DNA from: JAPLLS01 sp041309145
GTDB taxonomy: Bacteria; Omnitrophota; Gorgyraeia; Gygaellales; Profunditerraquicolaceae
DNA: 5,789 nt
Reading direction: 5' to 3'
Assembly: GCA_041309145.1 (NCBI GenBank)
Contig: JBFZAG010000013.1
Location: 1-5,789 of the forward strand
The notes below the pieces were generated by a model. The model did not search any database and was not told the DNA's origin. It saw nothing but the letters and a program-made list of their open reading frames with translations. Below are positions 1 to 5,504 of the stretch, one piece after another (position 1 is the stretch's first letter; each line of letters starts with the position of its first letter). The translations under genes and the position numbers were made by a program.

Positions 1-797
1 GCTTGCTTGATAAGCAGGGTTTTTTTGGCTTCCTGCAAATCGGATAATATGGATTTGCCGATCTTTTTTTCGTCAGCGAACATGCCCAGGATATCGTCCT
101 GGATCTGGAAGGCCCTTCCTAAATAAACCCCGTATTCGAATATTTTCCTTACTTCCTTGTCCCCGGCTCCGGCCAGGGTCGCTCCGATCGACAAAGGATA
201 AGCGAAAGTGTAATAGGCGGTTTTCAGGTCGTAGATCTTGTAAATTTCGGCCTGGGAGATCTCGGCGACGGTTTTGGCTCCGCAGACCATTTCGATGAAC
301 TCTCCGCAGCCGGTGTAAAGGGCGGCGTGAACGAATTTTCGCAAAGCTTTTTCTTTGCGCTCGGGTTTTTCTTTGATCGCCAGGAAGGCGTCCATGGCCA
401 GGGCGTAGAGGATGTCCCCGACCACGATGGCCAGGTCCTGGCCGTTGAATTTGATGCCGGCCATCTTGGCGAAATGGTCGTTGAACATCTTGTGCATAGC
501 CGGTTTTCCCCGGCGCAGATCGGATTTATCGATGATGTCGTCGTGGACGAGCATGAAATCGTGCAAGAGCTCAATGGAAAGGGCGCTGCGCAGGAGCCCG
601 GCTGCCGGTTTGCGGGTATAAGCCAGGTAGCCCAGGACGAATAATGTGGGGCGGATCCTTTTGCCCGGCCGGAGGATGTACTCTTTGATCTTGGCGCTTA
701 AAAGCGCAGAGATTGCCTTTAAGCGGAAATCCCGGTCCAGGCGGGAAACAAAGGATTTAAGCTCGGAATTGATCTTAATTTTTGTTTGGTTTAGCAT
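1..797 (-). CDS. trans-isoprenyl diphosphate synthase (geranylgeranyl/farnesyl type), C-terminus cut by window edge
   Basis: This enzyme condenses isopentenyl diphosphate with allylic diphosphates to make linear isoprenoid diphosphates, precursors of quinones, carotenoids or carrier lipids. The frame is open from ATG (codon 797-795) to the left edge, giving 265 residues of a family usually near 300-330, so the C-terminal helices are missing. Family signatures are in order: GKRIRP at residues 45-50 (IPP binding), the first Asp-rich motif DDIID at 86-90 followed by LRRGKP, and the second Asp-rich region QDDILG around 233-237. The first motif has no two-residue insertion, and Phe81 sits five residues before it. 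By established chain-length rules this resembles short-chain (C15-C20) type I geranylgeranyl synthases rather than bacterial farnesyl synthases. The exact product length is inference. It is transcribed away from tgt. No Shine-Dalgarno is visible before the ATG, only an A-run. Confidence 0.93.
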   Translation of the reverse strand, partial: MLNQTKIKINSELKSFVSRLDRDFRLKAISALLSAKIKEYILRPGKRIRPTLFVLGYLAYTRKPAAGLLRSALSIELLHDFMLVHDDIIDKSDLRRGKPAMHKMFNDHFAKMAGIKFNGQDLAIVVGDILYALAMDAFLAIKEKPERKEKALRKFVHAALYTGCGEFIEMVCGAKTVAEISQAEIYKIYDLKTAYYTFAYPLSIGATLAGAGDKEVRKIFEYGVYLGRAFQIQDDILGMFADEKKIGKSILSDLQEAKKTLLIKQ

Positions 798-802
798 TTT
801 TT

Positions 803-832
803 TATGTTAACATATATTGCTTTTTAAGACAA
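803..832 (-). promoter_or_regulatory. divergent intergenic region with 12-bp palindrome and a candidate minus-strand promoter
   Basis: The 49-base AT-rich spacer between the isoprenyl synthase and tgt contains the perfect palindrome TATGTTAACATA at 803-814. On the minus strand, TTGTCT (832-827) and TAACAT (809-804) lie 17 bases apart, each matching the sigma-70 consensus at 4 of 6 positions. Transcription would then begin almost at the ATG codon, so the message could be nearly leaderless. No comparable plus-strand promoter for tgt stands out. The palindrome could be an operator, but a 12-mer in AT-rich DNA can arise by chance. Confidence 0.25.
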
Positions 833-846
833 ACTAAATTATTAAA

Positions 847-1983
847 ATGAGCGATTTTACTTTAATCCATCAAGATAAATCAAGTTCTAGCCGCCTGGGG
901 AAACTGGCTACGAGCCGGGGGCAGATCGATACTCCCTGTTTCATGCCCGTGGGCACCCAGGCTACGGTCAAGACGCTCTCGCCTGTCGATCTCAAGGATT
1001 GCGGGGCGCAGATCATGCTTTCCAACGCCTATCACTTGTTCTTGCGGCCGGGAATGGAAGTGATCCGCCAGGCCGGGGGGCTGCATAAATTCATGGGCTG
1101 GGACAAGCCCGTGCTTACCGACAGCGGCGGATTCCAGATCTTCAGCCTCGCGCTTTTGCGCAAGATCAGCGACCAGGGCGTGGATTTCCAGTCGCACATA
1201 GACGGCGACCGCCATTTCCTGACCCCCGAGAAAGTGATCGAGATCCAGAAAGACCTGGGCTCGGATATTATCATGCCCCTTGACGAGTGCGTGCATTATC
1301 CCTGCACCCGCGACCACGCCCAGGTTGCCGGAGAGCGGACTTTCAGCTGGGCCAAGCGGGCCAAAAAGGCCAAAGCGGAGCTGATCGGCGAGGACAGCTC
1401 GATCCAGAAACTTTTCGGGATAATCCAGGGCGCGACTTTTGAAGACTTGCGCCTGACCTGCGCTAAACAGATCATTGACCTGGATTTTGACGGCCACGCT
1501 TTGGGAGGACTTTCTGTTGGCGAACCCAAGGATCTGATGTATAATATAGCCCGAGTGGTGCTGGAAATACTTCCTCCTTCAAAGCCGCGCTACATGATGG
1601 GAGTCGGCCTTCCGGAAGATCTCATCGAAGCCATAGATCTGGGAGTGGATATGTTCGACTGTGTCGCGCCCACCCGTTACGGCCGGAACGGCACGGCTTT
1701 CACTTCCCGGGGCAAGATGACCGTGCGCAACGCGCTTTACACTAAAGATTTCGCGCCGCTGGACAGCGCATGCGGCTGCTATACCTGCAAGAATTTTACC
1801 CGGGCCTATTTAAGGCACCTTTTTAATACCGACGAACTGCTGGGCTTGAGGCTGGTTTCTCTGCACAACGTTTATTTTTACCAGGAAATAACCCGCTCTG
1901 CCCGCAAAGCCATTGCCGCGGACAACTACAAGGCATATAAAAAGGATTTCCTGGACAAGTATTTCAGCGAAGAATGCGTATAG
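847..1983 (+). CDS. tgt: queuine/preQ1 tRNA-guanine transglycosylase
   Basis: Tgt exchanges guanine at wobble position 34 of tRNAs with GUN anticodons (Asp, Asn, His, Tyr) for the queuosine precursor preQ1. The 378-residue product has the usual bacterial length. LTDSGGFQ carries the catalytic/substrate Asp92, and MFDCVAPTR holds the nucleophile Asp271. The zinc site is Cys309, Cys311, Cys314 and His340, whose spacing equals the E. coli C302/C304/C307/H333 set. DECVHYP and GGLSVGEPK are bacterial-type substrate-pocket motifs; the Val in the latter fits preQ1 rather than queuine use. The start is the ATG at 847; no clear Shine-Dalgarno precedes it (upstream bases are AT-rich). It is the first gene of the plus-strand series, and its end overlaps trmD by 10 bases. 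No queuosine biosynthesis genes lie in the window, so preQ1 must be made elsewhere or salvaged. Confidence 0.97.
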   Translation: MSDFTLIHQDKSSSSRLGKLATSRGQIDTPCFMPVGTQATVKTLSPVDLKDCGAQIMLSNAYHLFLRPGMEVIRQAGGLHKFMGWDKPVLTDSGGFQIFSLALLRKISDQGVDFQSHIDGDRHFLTPEKVIEIQKDLGSDIIMPLDECVHYPCTRDHAQVAGERTFSWAKRAKKAKAELIGEDSSIQKLFGIIQGATFEDLRLTCAKQIIDLDFDGHALGGLSVGEPKDLMYNIARVVLEILPPSKPRYMMGVGLPEDLIEAIDLGVDMFDCVAPTRYGRNGTAFTSRGKMTVRNALYTKDFAPLDSACGCYTCKNFTRAYLRHLFNTDELLGLRLVSLHNVYFYQEITRSARKAIAADNYKAYKKDFLDKYFSEECV

Positions 1984-2723
1984 ACATCATCACCATATTC
2001 CCGGGGATGTTCGCGCCGGTCCTGAACGAATCGATGGTCAAGCGGGCGCAGGAAAAGAACAAGGTCAGGATCAAGATCCACGACCTGCGCGAGTTCACCA
2101 AGGACAAGCACAACAAAGTCGATGACCGGCCTTTCGGCGGAGGTTCGGGGATGGTCTTGTCCTGCCAGCCGATCTTCGACGCGGTGAAGAAAATAAAGTC
2201 GCACGTCACAGGTCACAGGTCACACTTCGCAAAGTCGCAAGGTCGCAAGGTCCCGGGGATAGATGGGGCGAAAGTCATATTGTTGTGCCCGCAGGGAAAG
2301 ACGTTTAACCAGGCCATGGCCAAGAAACTTTCCAAAGAAAAGCACCTGATCTTTATCTGCGGCCACTACGAGGGGGTAGACGAGCGGGTCAGAAAGCTGA
2401 TCGTCGATGAAGAGATATCCGCAGGAGATTATGTTTTGACCGGAGGAGAGCTGCCGGCCATGGTTGTCGTGGACGCCATAGTCAGGCTTATCCCGGGAGT
2501 CCTGGGAGATAAAAATTCCTTGAATTTTGAGTCATTTGAAGGTAATCTATTAGAGTATCCGCAGTACACCCGGCCGCAAAATTTCCGGGGCAATGCGGTC
2601 CCGGAAGTGCTTTTGTGCGGAGACCACAGAAAGATCGCTTCCTGGCGGAAAGCCGAAGCGCTCAAGAGGACCAAAACCAGAAGGCCGGATTTATTAACAG
2701 CCAAAAAACAAAGGAGACAGTAA
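1974..2723 (+). CDS. trmD: tRNA (guanine-N1-)-methyltransferase with a repeat-derived insertion
   Basis: TrmD methylates N1 of G37 next to the anticodon with S-adenosylmethionine, preventing +1 frameshifts. The 249-residue protein shows DDRPFGGGSGM (50-60), the knot motifs GHYEGVDERV (130-139) and GDYVLTGGELPAM, VDAIVRLIPGVLG with Arg171 (equivalent to E. coli R154), then YPQYTRP and a short C-terminal domain ending soon after RRPDLL. Three oddities are visible. Residue 58 is Ser where E. coli has Pro. The general base equivalent to E. coli Asp169 is Glu186 (FESF instead of EDSF). There are 17 extra residues before A99-K-V, encoded by tandem repeats (about 2203-2253), while numbering up to residue 70 matches E. 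coli exactly. The ATG lies inside the tgt end and lacks a good ribosome site, suggesting translational coupling. It stops one base before rplS. The reading frame is intact and the SAM-site motifs are present, so it is probably functional. Confidence 0.96.
   Translation: MRIDIITIFPGMFAPVLNESMVKRAQEKNKVRIKIHDLREFTKDKHNKVDDRPFGGGSGMVLSCQPIFDAVKKIKSHVTGHRSHFAKSQGRKVPGIDGAKVILLCPQGKTFNQAMAKKLSKEKHLIFICGHYEGVDERVRKLIVDEEISAGDYVLTGGELPAMVVVDAIVRLIPGVLGDKNSLNFESFEGNLLEYPQYTRPQNFRGNAVPEVLLCGDHRKIASWRKAEALKRTKTRRPDLLTAKKQRRQ
2205..2225 (+). repeat. heptamer tandem repeat, 3 copies, inside trmD
   Basis: Three consecutive 7-mers read GTCACAG, GTCACAG, GTCACAC. Together they are 21 bases and keep the trmD frame, encoding residues 78-84. 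One copy more or less would break the frame. The array sits within the segment absent from the E. coli protein. Confidence 0.9.
2228..2251 (+). repeat. octamer tandem repeat, 3 copies, inside trmD
   Basis: Three consecutive 8-mers read CGCAAAGT, CGCAAGGT, CGCAAGGT, 24 bases in total, again frame-neutral only at three copies. They encode the F85-V93 part of the insertion. The nonamer AAAGTCGCA occurs at 2195-2203, just before the 7-mer array, and again at 2231-2239 within this array. The two arrays are therefore probably parts of one inserted element. Confidence 0.9.
2711..2716 (+). promoter_or_regulatory. ribosome binding site of rplS
   Basis: AAGGAG lies 8 bases before the rplS ATG and within the last codons of trmD. 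It is one of the three strong Shine-Dalgarno sites in the operon and fits a highly translated ribosomal protein. Confidence 0.8.
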
Positions 2724-2724
2724 A

Positions 2725-3093
2725 ATGGATATGATCAAAATGATCGAAGACGATCTTAAAAACAAAAAAATACCCAAACTGAATGTCGGAGATACGGTCA
2801 AAGTCATGACCAAGATCCCCGAAGGCGACAAGGTCAGGCTCCATCCTTTTGAGGGTATCATCATTTCCACAAAAGGCTCGGGCACGAGGATGAGCTTTAC
2901 CGTAAGAAAAGTCTCCTACGGGGAAGGGATCGAGAGGATCTTCTCTATTTATTCTCCGGTCATCGAGCGCATCGACGTCTTAAGGCGGGGCAGAGTGCAG
3001 CGCTCAAAGCTGTATTATTTAAGAAACAAGATCGGCAAGAAAGCCACCAAGATCGATTCCGTGGAAGAGAAAGATATCACCGGCGGAAAATAA
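2725..3093 (+). CDS. rplS: 50S ribosomal protein bL19
   Basis: bL19 is a large-subunit protein at the 30S-50S interface, contributing to an intersubunit bridge. The 122-residue product follows the family closely. It has a helical N-terminus, GDTVKV, a FEGIIIS strand, FTVRKVSYGEGIERIF (the most conserved block), SPVIERIDVLRRGRV and SKLYYLRNKIGKKA. E. coli L19 has 115 residues; the additional ones are mainly a hydrophilic tail ending in GGK. The start is the ATG at 2725, one base after the trmD stop, with AAGGAG 8 bases upstream. Being next to trmD is the standard arrangement. The usual upstream partners rpsP and rimM are not present in this window; tgt occupies that place. Confidence 0.97.
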   Translation: MDMIKMIEDDLKNKKIPKLNVGDTVKVMTKIPEGDKVRLHPFEGIIISTKGSGTRMSFTVRKVSYGEGIERIFSIYSPVIERIDVLRRGRVQRSKLYYLRNKIGKKATKIDSVEEKDITGGK

Positions 3094-3113
3094 TTTGCGC
3101 TCTTTTTAAAGCC

Positions 3114-3716
3114 ATGCTTTATTACGAGCATAAGTTCGAGAGTTCAGGAAAGAACCTGATCATCGGCCTGGACGAAGCCGGCCGGGGGCCCTTAGCCGGC
3201 CCGGTAGTCGCCGCGGCGGTCTGGCTGAAGAGCTTTTCTTTTCGCAACCGGATCGACGATTCCAAAAAATTAACGGCCAGCCAGCGCGAGAAAGCTTATT
3301 TAGAAATAATTGATAAATCGGTCTTTGGCATCGGCGTCATCAACGAAAAAGTGATCGACCGGGTGAATATCCTGGTCGCCACCCAGATGGCCATGGAAAA
3401 AGCCGCGGATGAACTGCTCTCCAGGGTGATCGCGCTTTCCGGGAAGCAGATCCAGCTTCTGGTCGACGGCCCGGTAAAACTGAGTTTAAAACTTCCGATC
3501 GCCAATATTATCCGCGGGGACGCCAAGTCTAAAAGCATCGCTTCCGCTTCCATTATCGCAAAAGTGACCCGGGACAGGATCATGGGCCTCTACGACAAGA
3601 TCTTCCCCCAATACGGTTTTAGCCGGCACAAAGGCTACCCCACGGAAGCTCACCGCCGGGCGCTTAAGCAATTCGGCAGGAGCTCAATCCACAGACAGAG
3701 CTTTTACGGTGTCTAA
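3114..3716 (+). CDS. rnhB: ribonuclease HII
   Basis: RNase HII cuts RNA in RNA-DNA hybrids and incises 5' of single ribonucleotides in DNA, starting ribonucleotide excision repair. The 200-residue product matches the family length (E. coli 198). The four catalytic acidic residues are present: Asp20 and Glu21 in GLDEAGRGPLAGPV, Asp118 in LLVDGP, and Asp136 in RGDAKS, the last two spaced 18 apart as in E. coli D108/D126. The GRG motif, DDSKKL, AKVTRDR and YGFSRHKGYPT blocks are also conserved. The ATG at 3114 follows rplS by 20 bases and has no strong Shine-Dalgarno. The stop overlaps the yraN start by 8 bases. The rplS-rnhB-yraN order is widespread in bacteria. Confidence 0.97.
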   Translation: MLYYEHKFESSGKNLIIGLDEAGRGPLAGPVVAAAVWLKSFSFRNRIDDSKKLTASQREKAYLEIIDKSVFGIGVINEKVIDRVNILVATQMAMEKAADELLSRVIALSGKQIQLLVDGPVKLSLKLPIANIIRGDAKSKSIASASIIAKVTRDRIMGLYDKIFPQYGFSRHKGYPTEAHRRALKQFGRSSIHRQSFYGV

Positions 3717-4077
3717 AGACAATATAAATTCCGGCAAGAACAGCGAAATCGAAGCTGTAAGCTTCCTGGAATCTCAGGGCTTCCGGATACTTTTCCGCAA
3801 TTACAGGCGCCAGGGATCCGAGATAGACATTATCGCCCGGGAAAAAGATACGACCTGTTTTATCGAAGTCAAATCGCGCAGCTCCGAGAGGTTCGGCAGC
3901 GCCCAGGAAGCGGTTACTTTGCACAAGCAGCAAAAGATCGCCAGAGCGGCTTTGATATTTCTTAAGGAAAATAATCTTCAGGACAGCCGCTGCCGGTTTG
4001 ACGTGGTGGCGATCAGCCGCCAGGCCGGTAAAGCGAAATTTTCTTTGATCCGCGACGCTTTTATTTTTAACGATTGA
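3709..4077 (+). CDS. yraN: YraN/UPF0102 family nuclease-like protein
   Basis: This is a small protein of the UPF0102 family, which has a restriction-endonuclease-like fold; its cellular role is poorly established, with DNA repair or recombination suggested by fold and context. The 122-residue product has the family pattern: Glu13 in an N-terminal helix, N31-YRRQGSEIDII with Glu38 and Asp40, FIEVKSR with Glu53 and Lys55 (the D...ExK nuclease core), then FGSAQEAV, a Lys/Gln-rich helix and RFDVVAI near the end. The first Gly of the common GEID motif is Ser here. Translation begins at GTG (3709), inside the rnhB end, with only a weak upstream GA-rich stretch, so coupling to rnhB is likely. It is followed by a 17-base gap to the cyclohydrolase gene. 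Confidence 0.93.
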   Translation: MSKDNINSGKNSEIEAVSFLESQGFRILFRNYRRQGSEIDIIAREKDTTCFIEVKSRSSERFGSAQEAVTLHKQQKIARAALIFLKENNLQDSRCRFDVVAISRQAGKAKFSLIRDAFIFND

Positions 4078-4084
4078 CTTTAAC

Positions 4085-4089
4085 GGGAG
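4085..4089 (+). promoter_or_regulatory. ribosome binding site deciding the start of the cyclohydrolase gene
   Basis: GGGAG ends 5 bases before the ATG at 4095. An in-frame TTG at 4074 overlaps the yraN stop as TTGA but has only AT-rich sequence upstream, so the ATG is the better start. Confidence 0.75.
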
Positions 4090-4094
4090 AAAGA

Positions 4095-4655
4095 ATGTAC
4101 AAAGATTCCAGCCTCAAGCTTTACCTCGACGATCTGGCGGCAAAGCTTCCCGCGCCCGGAGGCGGTTCGGCCGCCGCGCTTACCGCGGCCCTCGGACAGG
4201 CGCTGGCCAGCATGGTCATAAATTTCACACTCGGGAAGGCCAAATACGCGCAGTACCAGAAAGACCTGACCCTGGAGCTGGAGAAATCCGAAAAGCTGCG
4301 TCAGGAATTTCTTGATCTGGTCGACCGGGACGCGGAAGCTTACAATTCCAAGGACCTCAGGAAAGCGCTGGATATCCCGGTCATGGTCGCCAGGCTTTGT
4401 TTTGAGGGGATCAGAAGCCTGCCGGCGCTGGTCAAAAAAGGCAACGTCAATCTGATCAGCGACGTGGCGGTAGCCGCTCAACTGCTGGAGTCGGCTTTCA
4501 GCGCCGCGCTGGTCAATGTCGAGATCAACCTTAAGTTTATCGATGACGAAAAGCTGGCTGGCGAGCTGAGAAAGGAATTCAGCGCAAAATCAAAAACAGT
4601 CAATAAGATCAGGCAAGAGACGGAGGTGCAGGTTGGCAAAATTATTAGAAGGTAG
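4095..4655 (+). CDS. fchA: cyclodeaminase/cyclohydrolase family protein, probable methenyltetrahydrofolate cyclohydrolase
   Basis: The family includes the cyclodeaminase domain of mammalian FTCD and bacterial FchA, which hydrolyses 5,10-methenyl-tetrahydrofolate to 10-formyl-tetrahydrofolate; both are cytoplasmic folate enzymes. The 186-residue product opens with an amphipathic helix and the hallmark PAPGGGSAAA (19-28), then MVINFTLGKAKY, LVDRDAEAYN (75-84) and GNVNLISDVAVAA followed by NVEINLKFIDD. FchA proteins are typically a little over 200 residues. The shortening here lies around the segment after DAEAYN, where the usual Pro-rich stretch is compressed. It ends 23 bases inside folD, and the folD ribosome site lies in its last codons. 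That context, together with the altered FolD active site, favours cyclohydrolase over formimino-cyclodeaminase activity. There is no formiminotransferase domain and no histidine-degradation gene nearby. The exact reaction is inferred, not shown by sequence alone. Confidence 0.88.
   Translation: MYKDSSLKLYLDDLAAKLPAPGGGSAAALTAALGQALASMVINFTLGKAKYAQYQKDLTLELEKSEKLRQEFLDLVDRDAEAYNSKDLRKALDIPVMVARLCFEGIRSLPALVKKGNVNLISDVAVAAQLLESAFSAALVNVEINLKFIDDEKLAGELRKEFSAKSKTVNKIRQETEVQVGKIIRR
4622..4627 (+). promoter_or_regulatory. ribosome binding site of folD, inside the cyclohydrolase gene
   Basis: GGAGGT lies 5 bases before the TTG start at 4633. This near-perfect Shine-Dalgarno supports the unusual TTG start, which also gives the expected N-terminus (AKLLEGRVIA). 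Confidence 0.8.
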
Positions 4656-5466
4656 GGTCATCGCCGCGGGGATCAAGGAAGAGATCATTAAAAAAGTCCA
4701 GGCTTCGGGCAAAAAACTGCAATTAGCCAGCGTCCAGGTCGGAGAAAATCCTTCCAGCGCGGTTTATATCAAATCCCAGAAAAAGAACGCGGAATTGCTG
4801 GGCATAGAATACGCTTTTCATCAGCTGGAAAATACCCTCACCCAGGATAAGCTTATCGAATACATCGGAGCGCTTAACAGTGACCCTAAAGTAAACGGGA
4901 TAATCCTGCAGATGCCTTTGCCGCAGCACATAGATTACAAAAAGATCAGCGAGCATATCGCTCCGGAAAAAGACGCCGAGGGGATGCACCCTTTGAACAT
5001 GGGCAAAATTATCTTCGGCCGGTCCAAAGCCCGGCCCTGCACCGCAGCCGCGGTAATGGAGCTGGTCAATTCCACCGGGGTTGAATTAAGCGGCAAGGAA
5101 GTGGTGATCGTCGGCCACAGCGAAATAGTCGGCAAGCCTTTAGCTTTGATGTTTTTGGATAAGCTGGCTACGGTCACTGTCTGCCATATCGGCACTTCCA
5201 AAGCCGGCAAGCTTCAGGAGCACGTTCAAAAAGCGGAGATCCTGGTCGTGGCCGTGGGAAAAGCCGGATTGATCAAGGGCTCCTGGATCAAAGAAGGCGC
5301 GGTCGTGATCGATGTCGGCATCAACCAGGTCGGGGACAAGCTTGTCGGAGACGTGGAATTCGAAGAGGCCGAAAAGCGAGCTGCCTTTATCACCCCGGTT
5401 CCCGGAGGGGTCGGTCCGCTGACGGTGGTCATGCTCATGCGCAACCTCGTGGAATGCTCCCTGTGA
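4633..5466 (+). CDS. folD: methylenetetrahydrofolate dehydrogenase (FolD family) with altered cyclohydrolase residues
   Basis: FolD normally oxidises 5,10-methylene-THF to methenyl-THF and then hydrolyses it to 10-formyl-THF. The 277-residue product (E. coli 288) covers both domains: VGENPSSAVYIKS (substrate lobe, Tyr45), ILQMPLP with Gln93 (human Q100), PEKDAEGMHPLN, the nucleotide-binding GHSEIVGKP (161-169), VGINQVGDK and TPVPGGVGPLTV near the end. Ungapped alignment from Tyr45 to Gly57 puts Gln49 (codon CAG, 4777-4779) where the catalytic Lys (human K56, E. coli K54) belongs. Glu116 replaces the folate-site Asp (human D125, E. coli D121). His162 and Ile186 replace human R173 and S197, which contact the NADP 2'-phosphate. 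The dehydrogenase fold looks intact. Loss of cyclohydrolase activity and a shift toward NAD are inferences. The start is TTG with GGAGGT upstream, overlapping fchA by 23 bases. Confidence 0.95.
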   Translation: MAKLLEGRVIAAGIKEEIIKKVQASGKKLQLASVQVGENPSSAVYIKSQKKNAELLGIEYAFHQLENTLTQDKLIEYIGALNSDPKVNGIILQMPLPQHIDYKKISEHIAPEKDAEGMHPLNMGKIIFGRSKARPCTAAAVMELVNSTGVELSGKEVVIVGHSEIVGKPLALMFLDKLATVTVCHIGTSKAGKLQEHVQKAEILVVAVGKAGLIKGSWIKEGAVVIDVGINQVGDKLVGDVEFEEAEKRAAFITPVPGGVGPLTVVMLMRNLVECSL

Positions 5467-5467
5467 T

Positions 5468-5490
5468 AGTACAACCTCGTAGGTTGTACT
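5468..5490 (+). repeat. perfect 10-bp inverted repeat with 3-base loop
   Basis: AGTACAACCT (5468-5477) and AGGTTGTACT (5481-5490) are exact reverse complements around CGT. The hairpin starts two bases after the folD stop. No T-run follows (next bases are GGTCGG), so it is not a classical intrinsic terminator. It could be a dispersed REP-like palindrome, an mRNA 3'-end stabiliser or a weak attenuator before the next gene. Confidence 0.85.
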
Positions 5491-5504
5491 GGTCGGTTTA
5501 GGCT

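Noticed and set aside
224..644. Open frames on both strands within the isoprenyl synthase gene
   Set aside because: They overlap the synthase reading frame in other phases, have low-complexity or motif-free translations, and the synthase frame carries both Asp-rich motifs.
880..1497. Long open frame on the minus strand (about 205 codons) opposite tgt
   Set aside because: It lies wholly antisense to a fully conserved tgt, has no recognisable domain and reads as the Arg/Gly/Leu-rich shadow expected from GC-rich third positions.
2205..2251. CRISPR-like array
   Set aside because: The repeats are 7- and 8-mers without spacers and lie inside an intact coding frame of trmD.
2195..2260. Frameshift or assembly error in trmD
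   Set aside because: The frame is continuous with full conservation on both sides, and the repeat block length is exactly 51 bases relative to the E. coli protein; it is best read as a true in-frame insertion, although read-level confirmation is not possible here.
3094..3113. Promoter or terminator between rplS and rnhB
   Set aside because: The 20-base gap has no hairpin and no recognisable promoter elements, only a short T-run.
4074..4094. TTG at 4074 as start of the cyclohydrolase gene, overlapping the yraN stop as TTGA
   Set aside because: No ribosome site precedes it, while the in-frame ATG at 4095 has GGGAG at a good distance and gives the family-like N-terminus.
5468..5500. Intrinsic terminator after folD
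   Set aside because: The hairpin is strong enough, but it is followed by GGTCGGTTTAGG, not a T-run, and the next gene begins 14 bases later on the same strand.
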